NCBI GenBank assembly: GCA_008692225.1
Contig: VICG01000004.1
Coordinates: 1 to 64,000, forward strand
Length of the DNA: 64,000 nucleotides
Origin: Monilinia fructicola
Taxonomy: Eukaryota > Ascomycota > Leotiomycetes > Helotiales > Sclerotiniaceae
Direction of reading: 5' to 3'
In this document: in pieces, positions 1-12,905 of the stretch
Layout: the number at the start of each line of letters is the position of its first letter
Numbering within the stretch: the stretch's first letter is position 1
Notes under the pieces: generated by a model
Seen by the model: only the letters and a program-made list of their open reading frames with translations
Databases searched by the model: none
What the model was told of the DNA's origin: nothing
Position numbers and translations under genes: made by a program

Positions 1-116
1 ACCCTAACCCTAACCCTAACCCTAACCCTAACCCTAACCCTAACCCTAACCCTAACCCTAACCCTAACCCTAACCCTAACCCTAACCCTAACCCTAACCC
101 TAACCCTAACCCTAAC
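1..116. repeat. Telomere, (CCCTAA)n
   Basis: Uninterrupted CCCTAA repeats, about 19 copies, open the window. This is the C-rich strand of the TTAGGG telomere typical of filamentous fungi, so base 1 is at or near a physical chromosome end and all coordinates count inward from it. The array stops abruptly at CTAACATTT. Confidence 0.98.
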
Positions 117-1443
117 ATTTGAAATAGCTGTAGCGGTTACCCCTGCGGGGGGTATTTTCTTTTCCCAATCCCTGTAGCGGTTACCCCTACGGGGTTAATA
201 CTTTGATTTTAAATATTATATTAATATAAAATATTATTAATAATTATAATAATAATAAAGAAAATAAAGAAAATATTATTAATAACTCTAATTATAATAA
301 ATAAAATATTATTAATAATAAATAAAATATTATTAATAATAAGGAATAAAATATTGATTTTAATTAAAATAATATAAAAATAAATAATATTAATATTTAA
401 ATATTAAAAATTGAAAAAATAAAAGAGGTGTCCAAACGTAACCACTCAGAATATGAAATATTCCCCACTCTGCCATTTATAGCCGAACTTATATATACTA
501 GCGTGAAATGAGACTTTTTCGTCCTTTGTTAGAGGGTGTTGGGTCCAACAAATCAGAGGCCGGCATATATGCGGAGGATTACAAATCGTATTATTAATCA
601 GATTAATAATGCGATCAGGACACCCCTGTCTCTTACTAGGGTATTACCCCCTGAAAGTTCCACTTATACCTAATGGAATTGAACCAATAGGATCAGCATA
701 AATGTACCCGCAGCAGTTTGTCACGTTTGAACAAATTAGCCTACTTATTTTAAAATATATATTATACCTTTATAATAAATAATTCGAATTTTGAGATTTT
801 GAAAAATATTATAAAGCCCCCTGGTCATTTTAATTCGATATTAGCTTTTTTTTAGATTTTTATAATATAAGATCGAATTAATATAAATATATTAAGAATA
901 ATATTTAAAATATCTTATTTTTCGAAATTCTACTACCCCACAATACCCTTACCCTGGCCAATCATTTTTATATAGCTAATAATTCAAACTAATACAGATC
1001 CTTCAATTTTAAAGATAATTTAATATAAATTTCATATATATAAAATATTTGAATAAATCTTTATTATATAGTATTTTAAATTTTTAAATTATATTAAGAT
1101 TTAAACTAATTAAAGTGATAATAAATTCGAATGTGAATGAATATTTTGTTAGGCCACCACCCCCCTGTCGAAATGGCTTTACCCCACATACCACCAAAAT
1201 GCTAATATATTGAAATATGTACAGATCCTTCAATATTGAAAATAATTTAAAATAAATTTCATATATAAATAATTTTAAATAAAAGCTTTATAATATACGA
1301 TTTTAAATTTTTAAATTATATTAGTATTTGAGCGAATTATGGTGGTGGCCGATTCGACTATTTTTCGCGGGCCACCACCCCCCCTGTCGAAATGGGCCAC
1401 CACCGGTGGTGGCCCGCGAAAAAATTCATAGAATAGTTATTAG
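117..1443. repeat. Subtelomeric repeat, copy 1 (less mutated)
   Basis: About 1.32 kb unit repeated in tandem at 1444-2762. It opens with a GC-rich motif (GTAGCGGTTACCCC, twice near 126-200), then an AT-rich stretch, then a block at 421-740 with mixed composition. It ends with GGTGGTGGCC/GGCCACCACC inverted motifs around 1342-1405. Inside it, a block starting ACAGATCCTTCAAT recurs (near 996 and 1222), so the unit has its own internal duplication. No coding frame is visible. The direct junction with the telomere suggests a subtelomere-specific repeat family; I cannot name it. Confidence 0.85.
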
Positions 1444-2762
1444 GGGTGTTTTCTTTTCCTAATCCCGGTAGCGGTTACCCGGGGGGTGTTTTCTACGGGG
1501 TTACCCCTACGGGGTTAATACCTTCCTTTTAAATATTATATTAATATTAATATTATTAATAATTCAATTAATAATAAATGAATATTATTAATAATTAAAA
1601 TAATAATGAATGAAATATATATTAATAATTATAATAATTAAAATAATATTAAAACAAATAATATTTATATTAATATTGAAATAAATAATATTTATATTAA
1701 TATTTTTAATAAATAATATTTTAAAAAATTAAAAATCAAAAAAATAAAAGAGGTGTTCAAACGAAACCACTTAGAATATAAAGTATTTCCCACTTTGCCA
1801 TTTATAGTCGAACTTATATATACTAGCGTGAAATGAGACTTTTTTTATGCTTTGTTAGAGGATATTGAGTTTAACAAATTAGAGGCCAGTATATATTCGG
1901 AGGATTACAAATCATATTAATAATCTAATACGACTAAGACACCCTTATCTCTTATTAGGGTATTACTCTTTGAAAGTTCAACTTATACCTAATGGAATTA
2001 AGCTAATAGAATCAGTATAAATATACTTATAGTAGTTTGTTATATTTAAACAAAATAGCCTGTTTATTTTAAAATATATATTATAGCTTTATAATAAATA
2101 ATTCGAATTTTAAAATTTTAAAAAATATTATAAAGCCCCTTATTCGTTTTAATTTAATATTAGCTTTTTTTAGATTTTTATAATATAAGATTAAATTAAT
2201 ATTAATATATAAAAATGTTATTTAAAATATTATATTTTTTGAAATTCTATTACCCTACAATACTCTTACCCTAGCTAATCATTTTTATATAACTAATAAT
2301 TTAAACTAGTATAGATTCTTTAATTTTGAAGATAATTTAATATAAATTTTATATATATAAAATATTTAAACAAATCTTTATTTTATAGTATTTCAAATTT
2401 TTAATTTATATAAAGATTTAAGCTAATTAAAATGATAATAAATTCGAATTTAAATGAATATTTTATTAGGCCATTATTTTTTTATTGGAATGGCTTTACT
2501 CTATATACTATCAAAATACTGATATATTAAAATCCGTACAGATCCTTTAATTTTTAAGAAAATTTAAAAAGAATTTTATATACAAATAATTTAAATAAAG
2601 TTTTATAATATATAATTTTAAATTTTTAAATTATATTAATATTTAAGCGAATTATAGTGATGATCGATTTAACTATTTTTCGTGGGCTATCACCTCCCTT
2701 ATCGAAATAGGTTACCACCGGTGATTGCCCGTAAAAAAATCTATAGAATAGTTATTAGGATT
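1444..2762. repeat. Subtelomeric repeat, copy 2 (RIP-mutated)
   Basis: Direct tandem copy of 117-1443, alignable by eye over its whole length; both end in ATAGAATAGTTATTAGG. Differences are overwhelmingly C-to-T and G-to-A in this copy. For example, the CACCACCCCCCTGTCG stretch of copy 1 (near 1154) has become ATTATTTTTTTATTGG here (near 2472). That is the pattern of repeat-induced point mutation acting on a duplication. No genes. Confidence 0.85.
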
Positions 2763-2847
2763 TAATTAGCTGATGAAAAAGGAAAAGAAAACAATGGTTT
2801 TTGTATATAGTGATTGAATATTTAATTATAGTACTTGTAAACGAAGG

Positions 2848-3040
<193 letters not shown>

Positions 3041-3204
3041 ACTACTAGTACTCGCGGAAAATAAATTTTTAGATTATGAATTCGTAGAATTTTATTAGTC
3101 TCGAACGAAGTGAGGATTGGGGGTTTGGGGGCTAGCCCTTATTAAGTAATAAAATTCGAAGAATCTATAATCTGAAAATTTATTTTCTGTGAGTGCTAGT
3201 ATTT
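3041..3204. repeat. Fold-back / MITE-like hairpin element
   Basis: Two arms of about 57 bp, 3041-3097 and 3147-3204, are near-perfect reverse complements: GGAAAATAAATTTTTAGATT on the left matches AATCTGAAAATTTATTTTCT on the right. They flank a 49-bp loop containing TGGGGGTTTGGGGG. The structure is that of a miniature inverted-repeat element or a strong hairpin. It abuts the ATT array directly. No coding capacity. Confidence 0.8.
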
Positions 3205-4700
3205 GCATTTTCGATTTTTTTCTTTAACATTAATTAATTTATATAATTTTTCTTAATATTTATTATAATTTTTTAAAAAACGTTTTATGTATTTGAACTA
3301 AAAATATATTAAAATAGAATAATCTAGCTTTTCGCAAAACTTGTATATAATTATAAATATATTAGTACTAAAATCTATAGTAGCTTTATTATATTATTAA
3401 AATAAAATATACTTTTTACCCTTTATAGAATATATTAACTTAATTATAAGCTTAACCTTAGTTTTTTTAATTTAAAGATACTTAATTTTTAAATCGATAA
3501 TAAAAATATTATTTATATAATATTAAAAGTAATTTTATATTTCTTTGAAAAAAGAAAATAATAGATTCTAAAATGATAACTTATTAATGTAAATATAAGT
3601 TTGTATTAAAGTTTTTTAAGTTTATCTTGTATATTAATAATAATTATTCTTGAATTAAAAACAAAGTTTTTAATTTTAAAGAAATATTAATTAATAATAA
3701 CTTTATTAGTTTAAAAATATTTAATTTTTAAATAATCCTAAAAGTTTTTAGCTGCATTTATACTTATCTACTAAAGCTTTGTTATTATTTATTAAAGAAT
3801 AATAGAGATATAATAATATATTAATTTTATTTTTATTAAATTTAGCTTTCTTATTAATATTAAAATAAATCTTATTTTGCTTTTTTAAATTAAGTATTAG
3901 ATCTTTAAACTTTAAAATAAGTTCTTTAATACTTTCGATTTATACAAACTTTTATAAAATTGTTTTATATATATAAAACTAAAACTAGCCTTTTTCTTAA
4001 AGTTAAATTTTCATTTAATAGGTTTATTTTTTATAATTCTTCTAAGTGAGATTAGCGATACGCTTAAATTTATAATCCTTAAGTTTTGGATTATTATTAT
4101 TTATTTTTAATGAATAATTTATATTAAAACTTAAAAGTCTTATTTGAAATCTTAATTGAAAAAAAAAGATTTTTTAAATTGTTATAATAAAGAATGTATT
4201 TATTTTAATCTTTAATTTCTTTTATATAAAAATAAAATAATTTTAAAATAATAAATTCTTAAAGTGATTTTTAATACTTTGATATTATTATAATAATCTA
4301 TGCTTTAAAAATTCTCTTTAGATAATAATCTATAATCTTTTACTATACTATAATACAATATAAATAATCATTTTACTATAATTATTCAGCTATAAACTTA
4401 CTATATAATTCGTTTATAAGTATTAATATTATATTATATTAAAGCGTTTATTATTAATCTTATTTAAATATTATAGATTTTATAAATTTCTTCGATTATA
4501 GTTTTAATATAGGGCATTTAAACTTATAATCTATTTATAAGTATAAATAGGTTAATGCAATGTATATATTAGCTATATAAATATATAATAGAACTAAAGA
4601 ATATAAATCTATGGAAATGAAATATTATATTAGAATACTACTGTATTAGTGTATAAACACATGCCCTAGTATACGTGACTTAATATTCCAATATATCCAT
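3205..4700. other. AT-rich, RIP-like gene-free stretch
   Basis: Very AT-rich sequence with stops in all frames. I see no promoter, RNA or intact repeat in it; it reads as old mutated repeat DNA. Base composition changes sharply near 4700, where the P450 island begins. Confidence 0.75.
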
Positions 4701-4986
4701 GGATAGACTAGATGTTGATTTTATTGCAACGGTTATTAATATTAATTACGAATCGGAATATCAGGGGCCACTTAAAAGTGAATGGAAATCAATCTCCTCA
4801 TGCTGCGCCGTTTCGTCTAAACTTTTCACCCTCATTTGGCTTGCTGCGCCGTAATAGCCACTCTATTAGACAGATCCAACTTTTGTATACCTAGGTAGTC
4901 AGTCTTTGAAGTATCCATGGATCTCTCTCAACTTATTTGGTCACCACAATAAAACATCCAAACCTAGACAACAACAATTCTACAAA

Positions 4987-6827
4987 ATGATTCTCTTTTA
5001 CCCAACACTCTTTCTTCTATCGTTTCTTCTCTACAACGTGTACTCGCTGTATTTGAATTACAAAAATGCATCAGCACTAGGCTTACCCCGCGTAGTCAGC
5101 CCTATCACGCCTGATAACCCTTTGTGGATTGCCTTCCAAACGATATTCAAGACCATTATACGGCGGTTTCCCTTCGGTGCATTTTCATTCACGAAACACA
5201 CCCGTCTGGGATGGGAATTTCACGATAGATTTCACACTCACGTGCGCCTTGGAGACGCCTGGGTTCTGGTTACGCCCACAAGAAACTGGGTCTTTGTAGC
5301 AAATGCTGAGGCTGTGACCGATATATTTTCTCGGGGACGGGACTTTGTACGCCCTGTATGGATGCTGGGTAATTGCCCCCTGATGATTTGCCGGAAAAAG
5401 TGCTAACATGAAGTAGAGACCCTCAATGTCTTCGGGCCAAACATCTCGACTGTAAGATATATTCAATTGAACATTACTACTACAAGCTCATACGTGTTAG
5501 GCAGAAGGAAGCGATTGGCAGAGACAAAGAAAACTTACTGCCACTCCATTTAATGAACAAAAAAGCCCTCTGGTATGGAACGAATCCTTTCACCAAGCTG
5601 AAGATATGTTGAAATCTTGGTCTTCTCAAAGTAGACATGGAACAAATGCGACACCAGATGATACCAGAACTTTGGCTTTGCATGTGCTCGCATATGTTGC
5701 TTTTCAAAAGTCATACCCATTTGGTAGCATTTCTCACCACACAATTCAGGGCCAAGACTCTCTAACTTATCGGGATTCCATTTCTATCATCCTGGAAAAC
5801 GCGCTGCTCATTATGGTTCTACCGGAGAAGATGTTCAATCTGCCATTTTTGCCACGAAGATCTCAGCAAGTTGGCTGGGCAATCAACTCATTCCGCAACT
5901 ATATGGCTTCGCAAGTAGAAGCGGAGAAGAAATTGATTCGAAATGGCATGTCTGGTACTGGTAACTTGGTCAGCAACTTGGTCCGAGCCTCGAATGACAG
6001 CAAATCTACCAGCCTAGATCACAGTGAAGACAATAAATTCAAGCCTTTAACAAACGCAGAAATCCTTGGTAACATATTTGTCTTCAATTTTGCTGGACAT
6101 GATACAACTGCTATATCGCTTTCCTACAGCATCCTACTTCTAGTGGCGAATCCACAAGTTCAGGATTGGATTCATGAAGAAATTGAGTATTATGTTAGGG
6201 ATCAAGATTCTAAAGCACTAGCATATAGTGAACTGTTCCCAAAGCTCAAACGGTCTCTTGCTGTCTTGGTAAGAACACTCTCCCTAGAGAATATCTAAAT
6301 AATTAGCTAATCACTTGCTTCAGCTCGAGACGCTACGTCTCTATAATCCTCTTCCTGGTATACCCAAGTATACCGGCTCCAAGTCTACCGATCTTATGGT
6401 CAATGGCCACACATATCATATTCCTGCCAACTATCTTGTGGTTCCTCATTTGCAAGCCTTGCATACGCATCCCCGTCATTGGGGCAGGGACTCTTTGACA
6501 TGGCGGCCAGAAAGGTGGATTGAGAGCTCCGGCAACCTTGAGAAAGAAGCTCTATTCAACCCACCAAAAGGCACATACTTTCCGTGGTCTGAAGGAATCA
6601 GGAATTGCCCTGGCAAGAAGTTTGCGCAAGTTGAATTTGTTGCTACCTTAACGGCACTTTTCAGAAGCCATACTGCTGAGCCAGTGCCCAACAAAAGCGA
6701 ATCCCTCGACGCAGCTAGGAAGCGAACTTTGGACGTTGTCAAAGATAGTAACGTGGAGTTGCTTTTACAAATGGCAAATCCCAGGAGTGTTTCTATCCGA
6801 TGGAGACAAAGGCCAGCTAAAAATTAG
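4987..6827 (+). CDS. Cytochrome P450 monooxygenase (intact, 562 aa)
   Basis: Haem-thiolate monooxygenase, expected in the ER membrane. Exons by eye: 4987-5368, 5417-5451, 5501-6268, 6324-6827; all junctions keep frame, and the first intron has a perfect TGCTAAC branch site. The start chosen has a good context (ACAAAATGA) and gives an N-terminal anchor MILFYPTLFLLSFLLY; an in-frame ATG at 4906 would add 27 residues before the anchor. Key motifs: I-helix AGHDTT at about aa 337-342, K-helix ETLR at about aa 397-400, and haem loop WSEGIRNCPG with the axial Cys near aa 490 (W where the consensus has F). Length is normal for fungal P450s. It converges on the MFS transporter at 7464-9423, a pairing common in detoxification or metabolite clusters. 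Substrate cannot be told. Confidence 0.92.
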
Positions 6828-7463
6828 CATAAGGAGCCATCCGAGGTTAAGGTTTTGAACGGACACCCTCTCTTCGGGGTCTGACATCTGGACATTATAT
6901 TTTTGTACACGTTTCATAATAGTTAAGAAGGAATTTAAGATCATAAAACGTTTATCAACACTACTCCAAAAGTTTCAAAAACTGCACTTGATCTCGCAAA
7001 TGTGCTGTAGGCATGGCGATGTATCCGTAGAATTGAATGGCATAGCCAATAATGCCTGGCCACAAACTTGCTTGTTTTACTCCAAGTGAGAATGTTTTGA
7101 TAATTCGACATAATTAGAACGAAGTTATGTCACATCATACCATATAAGCCTTGATCTCTACAGAGTAAGTCCCCTACCCCACATTCGGGCCACCTCGTTC
7201 AATTAAGCCACCTTTTCACACCAAAAACTACAGAATACGATTTCGATCTAATAATGACTTGATAACGAATAGATGCCACGAATGTGGGTAGTTCTAGATG
7301 ACTTAGCTAGTCTCATCTCAAGGGTAAAAAAAGATCTACAATGCTTTGGAAATTTTGCAGAAGAAGCTGTGATATCTTAGTTCGGTTATAAAAGCTTTGT
7401 CTTTAGTTCTAATTATTCAATCTAAGGTTAATTATTCGGTAAAAATTGAAACCCTGTAGTATT
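6828..7463. other. Convergent intergenic region
   Basis: Shared 3' region of the P450 (+) and the MFS transporter (-). Balanced composition, no reading frame or repeat seen. Confidence 0.6.
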
Positions 7464-9423
7464 TTAGGGATACTCCTGTGATACAAACTCCTTTCCATCT
7501 GTACGTGTCTCAACAGCCTTTTCTCTATCATTCTGACCTTCATGAAACTGCTCTATATTGGCATCATCTTTCCTCTTTGCTGCTTCAGTCTTAATGTTTC
7601 TCCATTCCAACGCTGGTACACAAACTGCACCTACGCATGCCGCGCTAAGGGCTAGGATATTTGGGCTTTTCAGCGCGCTGGCGTAAGCTGTACGCAGAAG
7701 TATGAGAATATCTTTTGAACCGGCGGCAATTTCGTCTAATCCTGCAGCACCGGCTGCAATTACAGTTTCAGGTTTAAGGTTCGGAAGCAAGTTGATAACC
7801 TCTATCCGGAGCTTAGACAGGAACAGTGACTGGGCAATTGGAATAGCAATGATTCTGCATGTATTAGGGCTTGCATAGAACATGGAAATCATGGGAGGAA
7901 AGCTTACCCGCCAAGTTGGTTGAAAAAGACAAACAGAGCTGATGAAAAGTCAGTATAGGTATTCTAAAATGATAGGAAGACTGACCATTTCCGGTAGGGA
8001 CATCAGCTTCCGAGAGAACTACTTGCAATGCTGTATAGGGTAGCTGCATTGCTGTGCCCAGACCAAGACCAGCGACAACTAGATAGGCAGCCCAGACAGC
8101 AGTAGGAGTATCAATAGTCAGCCGGGTGACTAGACCAGCTCCCACACAAGCTATTACCATCCCAACAATCATATAAGGAACGTAGTGACCTGTGTGGCTC
8201 ACAACCGCTCCCATGACACCGATTAAAATTATCTCCGCTAAAACAAAGGGTATGATTCGAACACCGCTAGTTACTGGTAGAACATCCTGTACAGCTTGAA
8301 AATAAAACGGTAAGTAAAAGGAGTACTGTTCAAAGTCTTTGGTTAGATTGCAATTTTAGAATTTTGGTTTGAGGGAAATTCACAATGTAAACGAGCATTC
8401 CCACGAAGAAGAGATACAGGGATCCAACAAATATGGATCTTTGGCGAAGAACTCGTGGAGGGATGAGAGCATTTTCTCCTCGCCGCGTTTGGACATAGCA
8501 GAATGCTATTGCCAACAAACAGAAGCCTAAAAGTAGTCCCACGATTTGCGATGAATGCCATGGTTTTATCTGACCTCCCCACTGCAATGCTAATGTCAAA
8601 CAACAGATAGCACCGAGAAAGGTAACAGTTCCAATGAGATCCATGTTCGCGAATTTTCTCCTCAAGGAAAGCGAGGTGTATTGATTGGGCACTGATTGAA
8701 CTTTAAGGAAAAGAACAAGCAGCAGCATGGCGACGGCTCCAACGGGGAGATTTCTGTGTTTTCATTAGATGCTTCCTTCCATCTTTAAAGTGACTTACAT
8801 CCAAAAACACCACCTCCAGCCAATGCTGTCGACAAACGCACCACCCATGACGGGGCCAATGCATATTGAAAGTCCGAAAACACTAATAACAATGCCCATG
8901 AACAGCGGCCGCCGCTCTAGTTCCACAATATGAGTGATGATAGCCAAAGCTCCTTGTAGTAGCCCAGCAGCGCCAGTTCCTGCCACAGCACGACCGAAAA
9001 TGAAGACAGCAGAACTTGGAGCGACCGCACATAGAATTGAACCTACTATAAGTTGCATTAATATCGCATTTTCGGGTGTCGTTAAGGATGTCTCCACATC
9101 GCCAAATGGCAACAAGACGATAAAGAGCTGCACCAACCTTCAAATGTTATGACGCTACTAAAATAGATAAGCCTGATATTGAATGACTTGTATAGATACC
9201 CCATAGTTGGCTGCAACGCGGTGACAGTCAACAGGTATGCCGAAACGTACCATGATGCATCACCTAAAGAATCAAAGACACTCGTGATTTTCGGTATTGC
9301 AACTCCAATGATGTTGACATCAAGAGCGACGAGAAAGGTGCCAATGGAAAGAGAAAAGGTCACGAGGGATAACCTCCATCCCTTGAGATACGCAGTACTG
9401 ATTTCTGTATTTTCAGTTGTCAT
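7464..9423 (-). CDS. MFS drug-type transporter, DHA2 family (intact, 554 aa)
   Basis: Proton-antiporter-type exporter of the 14-helix DHA2 group. Six exons on the minus strand: 9423-9138, 9045-8799, 8753-8384, 8325-7986, 7938-7908 and 7854-7464. The 31-nt fifth exon is needed to restore a conserved ...GNALFVFFNQLGG block. The protein starts MTTENTEIST. TM1 carries LVALDVNIIGVAIPKI (the DHA2 ALDxTIVxVALP signature); later come WYVSAYLLT, GRAVAGTGAAGLLQG and GWRWCFWINLPVG. The C-terminal tail is charged and cytosolic. First intron donor is GTTGGT, weaker than the rest. Frames are uninterrupted. Likely exports a toxic or secondary metabolite; its P450 neighbour is a candidate partner. Confidence 0.92.
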
Positions 9424-10358
9424 AGTTGCGCTGGAACAGATGAGAGACAAAAATGAATAAGAACAAAACAAAAAATTCCGAAGGAAAAGAGATACGTGCA
9501 AACCCCCCTAAGAATTCCAAAGAAATGCTCTTCTCCTGATGTGGCTCATAACAAAACAACTACCAACACGGATAAATGCAAAGATGAATCTCGGTAGACC
9601 TCACGCTTATTGCATGCATACTGACCGGGTAAGGTCATACACAGTTAATATTACTATTAATACAACATCGAAGTCGAAATACTCTACATCTGCAACTAAT
9701 ACCAATCGAAATGTCGAATGAGAATAACTATTATTTAATTTAGAAAGACTTTTTCTATCATCTCTGTACTGCAGACATTTTGAAACAGAATATAGATAAC
9801 TAGCTAGGTACTAGGTAGTCTCTACTGGTAATAGTAAATCAACTACTCGAGTTTGCGGCCACTCTCATATTTCGATCACTCTTTGATATAAAACCAAGTG
9901 CACCCGAGCACCTGCAGTAATGGTCACTCAAGCTTACTAAAATCTTTGTTAATATTGAATACCTACTATGTACGCCTACCTAGTACCTGGTAGGTATTGT
10001 TGCCTAGCGATAGGGCTGTAGGACGACCTATTTCTAATGTGGACTAATTAGTGAGAAGTTAATTAGTCTCCTATAGAGACTTCTCCCCACATCAATACAC
10101 CCTTTAGTACTCGTAATAGTAAAGCCAATCTTAATCCTCTTAAATCCTAGTCCTCTAATTTAAATCATATCCGCAGAGTATTTATAACTTTAATTAATAT
10201 AATTAACTATGATTTTAATTATTAGTTCATTATATATTTTAATTAGATATAGATGAATATAGAAATTTTTATAGTTTCTATAATTTTTGTATATTCTAAT
10301 AGAGTAAGAAATATTTACTATAATAATATTACTTTTAATAAATCTAAAATAGAATATA
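9424..10358. other. Gene-free stretch upstream of the MFS gene, grading into AT-rich DNA
   Basis: Holds the promoter of the minus-strand transporter and several short palindromic CCTAG-type motifs (for example around 9800-9830 and 9970-10000). From about 10150 it becomes AT-rich up to the boundary of transposon A1. No coding sequence supported. Confidence 0.55.
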
Positions 10359-12603
10359 ACCGAGCTCCCTATATTATATATGCCCCTAAGTCGCCTACCC
10401 TACTTCTCGCCACCCCCCCCCCCATTTGGCCAACATTTTACACCAAAAACGGCCATTTTGATATATTTATAACTCTACGAAAAATAAATATATATATTTT
10501 AAATTTTAACTAAAGCTTTTATATATAATTATCAATAAATCCTGAAAATCTTATATTTTTGCGATTTTTTTTATAAAGAGTAATAAAAGATTATAAAAAA
10601 TTAGAATTTTCGGTTTTGGATTTGTATAGAAATCACATACAAAATTGAAATTTTAAAACAAATATTTATAATTTCTGAATAAAAATAATTAAAAATAACC
10701 TATAAATTTTTATAGAATCTATCAATCAATATATAATAAATAAGCTATTTAAAATATATATAATAATTTGTAATTATTAAGTAAATTGAAATTAGAAATT
10801 TTTTACTTAAAATTTTATCGTTAAAATCTAAGAATCTATATTAAACATTTATTATAAATAATAGTATATTATTAAAATAACATATTCAATTTAAATTAGC
10901 TTTAAAATTCTTAAAAAAAATTTAGATTATTTTTAGTTATTTTCATTACATAAATATAACTTTTTTTAAAGATTTTAATTTTGTATAGGATTTATATACA
11001 AATCGAAAATTGGAATTTTAATTTTCTATAATCTTTTATAACTTTTTATAAAAAAATTGCAAAACTTTAAGATTTTCAGAGTTTATTAATAATTATATAT
11101 AAAAGCTTTAATTAAAATTTAAAATATATATATTCATTTTTGTAGAGTTATCGAAATAGCTGTTTTTGGTATAAAAATGCTGGCCGAATGGGGGGGGTGG
11201 CGAGAAGTAGGGTAGGCGATTTATATCTTGTACGTTTTAAACATTATTAAAAAAGAAATAATTAATAATTAATTAATTATTAAAACGATCTAAAATTTTA
11301 TATAATAATAAATTTAAATAAATAGATTATAATAATGGTTTTTTAAATATAAAATATTATATGTTATTAAAATTAATACTAATAAAATAATAAAAAGATC
11401 TATCCAATGTTTTATTAATTAAACAAAGAATATAAGATTTTAGAAGATTATAATTTGTTTTTTAGTGTTTTTATTATTTATAGTTTAAAATTTGTATTTT
11501 GTATTTTTTGAAAAGTATTATAATTCGATTTTTATATCGAATTCCAAAAATAAAAAATAAAAAATATTTAAAATGAATTAGAGTAATTAAAAGAAAAGTA
11601 TTTTATTTTAATGTTATTAATCAAATAAATATATAAGAAATATAATATAAAAATAGTTTTTGATTGAAAAAATTTATTTTAAATTAGATTTTAAATGATT
11701 TAAAAGGTAAAATAAAATTGAAATTAAGGAGTATAATTATGTATTATATTATATAAGAATAATATATTTTGATTATTATTATATAAATTTACTATATATA
11801 AGTTTTTTTAATATGAAAAATTATAGAGTTATTTTAAATAAAAACTTTATAGTTCAAATCGTTAATTTTCTATAGCGATTAGTATACGAAAAATAATACT
11901 AATATTAAAGAATAAATCCTTTAAATTCGATATTAAATCGAATTCCTAATATATTTCCAATTTCTTTTTAATAATCATCTTAATGTATTTATATATATAA
12001 TAAATAGAATCGTATTGAAAAAAAGTGTTATATATTATATAATATAAGAAGAATAAGGTTTTTTTATATTTTTTATAATATGCTCTTTATTTTGTTTAAT
12101 ATTAAACTTTTAATTTTTTTTAATAAATATAAAATTTTTGATTCACATTTATATGATGTTTTTTTTATTAAATTACCTTGAATTCATTATAATAAATTTT
12201 TTTTAATAAATATTTTTTGAATTATTAATTTACAATAGATTATATTTAATATAATCTTTAAATTTTTATAAAAAAATTTAGTTTCTTTTGATGATTTAAA
12301 GTTTTATATTATTAAAAAATATTATTCAGATAAAAAATACTTATTTTTTATAATTTATAGAAAGTTATTTGATATTTTAAAATCATTAAATATGTATTTT
12401 TAAAATTATAATTAATATTTAAATATATTCAATTTTAAAAGTTTTCTTTTTATGTTATTATTCAAAATTACTAAAAATATAAAATATTTAAATTTCATAT
12501 TATAATATCAATAGGTTTTCTATTAATTAATTTTATTTATTAATTTTCAACTTTTTGAAAGACGTATAAGATATAGGGACGTGCATGATACAGGGAGCTC
12601 GGT
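10359..12603. mobile_element. TIR DNA element A, copy A1 (about 1.41 kb without insert)
   Basis: Ends are inverted: ACCGAGCTCCC at the left and GGGAGCTCGGT at the right, with TA on each side (10357-10358 and 12604-12605), as for Tc1/mariner-type insertions. The inverted ends extend about 45 bp (CCCTATATCTTGTACG inside). Its interior from about 11224 matches both inner flanks of copy A2 in inverted orientation, proving one family. Subtracting element B leaves about 1410 bp, too AT-mutated to show a transposase; probably a non-autonomous or RIP-destroyed element. Confidence 0.85.
10389..11221. mobile_element. TIR DNA element B nested in A1 (833 bp)
   Basis: Long terminal inverted repeats of about 250 bp: CGCCTACCCTACTTCTCGCC plus a C-run at the left end and its complement at the right (GGCGAGAAGTAGGGTAGGCG). 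Flanked by TA at 10387-10388 and 11222-11223. Removing B and one TA rebuilds the A-family end (CCCCTATATCTTG) exactly as seen in A2. No coding sequence; MITE-like. Confidence 0.85.
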
Positions 12604-12740
12604 TAATTAAATAAGTTGAGAAGAGATAAAGAAATTAAGATTCAATAAAGTATAGCATTATAAAATAAAGTCTTTATATTTTAAAGTAATAGTTTAACGC
12701 TAGCTTGCATCCTAAACTCGAAGGTCATTCCATTACACAA

Positions 12741-12895
12741 TGTGACAACGGGCGGGGAATAGAGGGGTCAACTGAACATAAGGTAGTTATGTTAGTTATT
12801 CATAAGGAGAAAAGGAAATGATTTAGGATCCTTTCCTGTTAAAATACTAGTCTAGTGGGTCAGGTGACTCTTGTCGGGAAGGTTGCTTCCTGACA
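12741..12895. mobile_element. Solo LTR of the element-D family (155 bp)
   Basis: Begins TGTGACAACG, ends CTTCCTGACA (TG...CA termini), and is flanked by a perfect 5-bp duplication CACAA (12736-12740 and 12896-12900). It matches the two RIP-mutated LTRs of retrotransposon D (16769-16912, 25573-25716) but keeps its GC content. It therefore shows the unmutated LTR sequence of that family and proves a past insertion here followed by LTR-LTR recombination. Confidence 0.9.
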
Positions 12896-12905
12896 CACAA
12901 TCTAC

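Noticed and set aside
10253..10513. Frame of 86 codons at the A1 left edge
   Set aside because: AT-rich frame crossing two transposon boundaries; chance.
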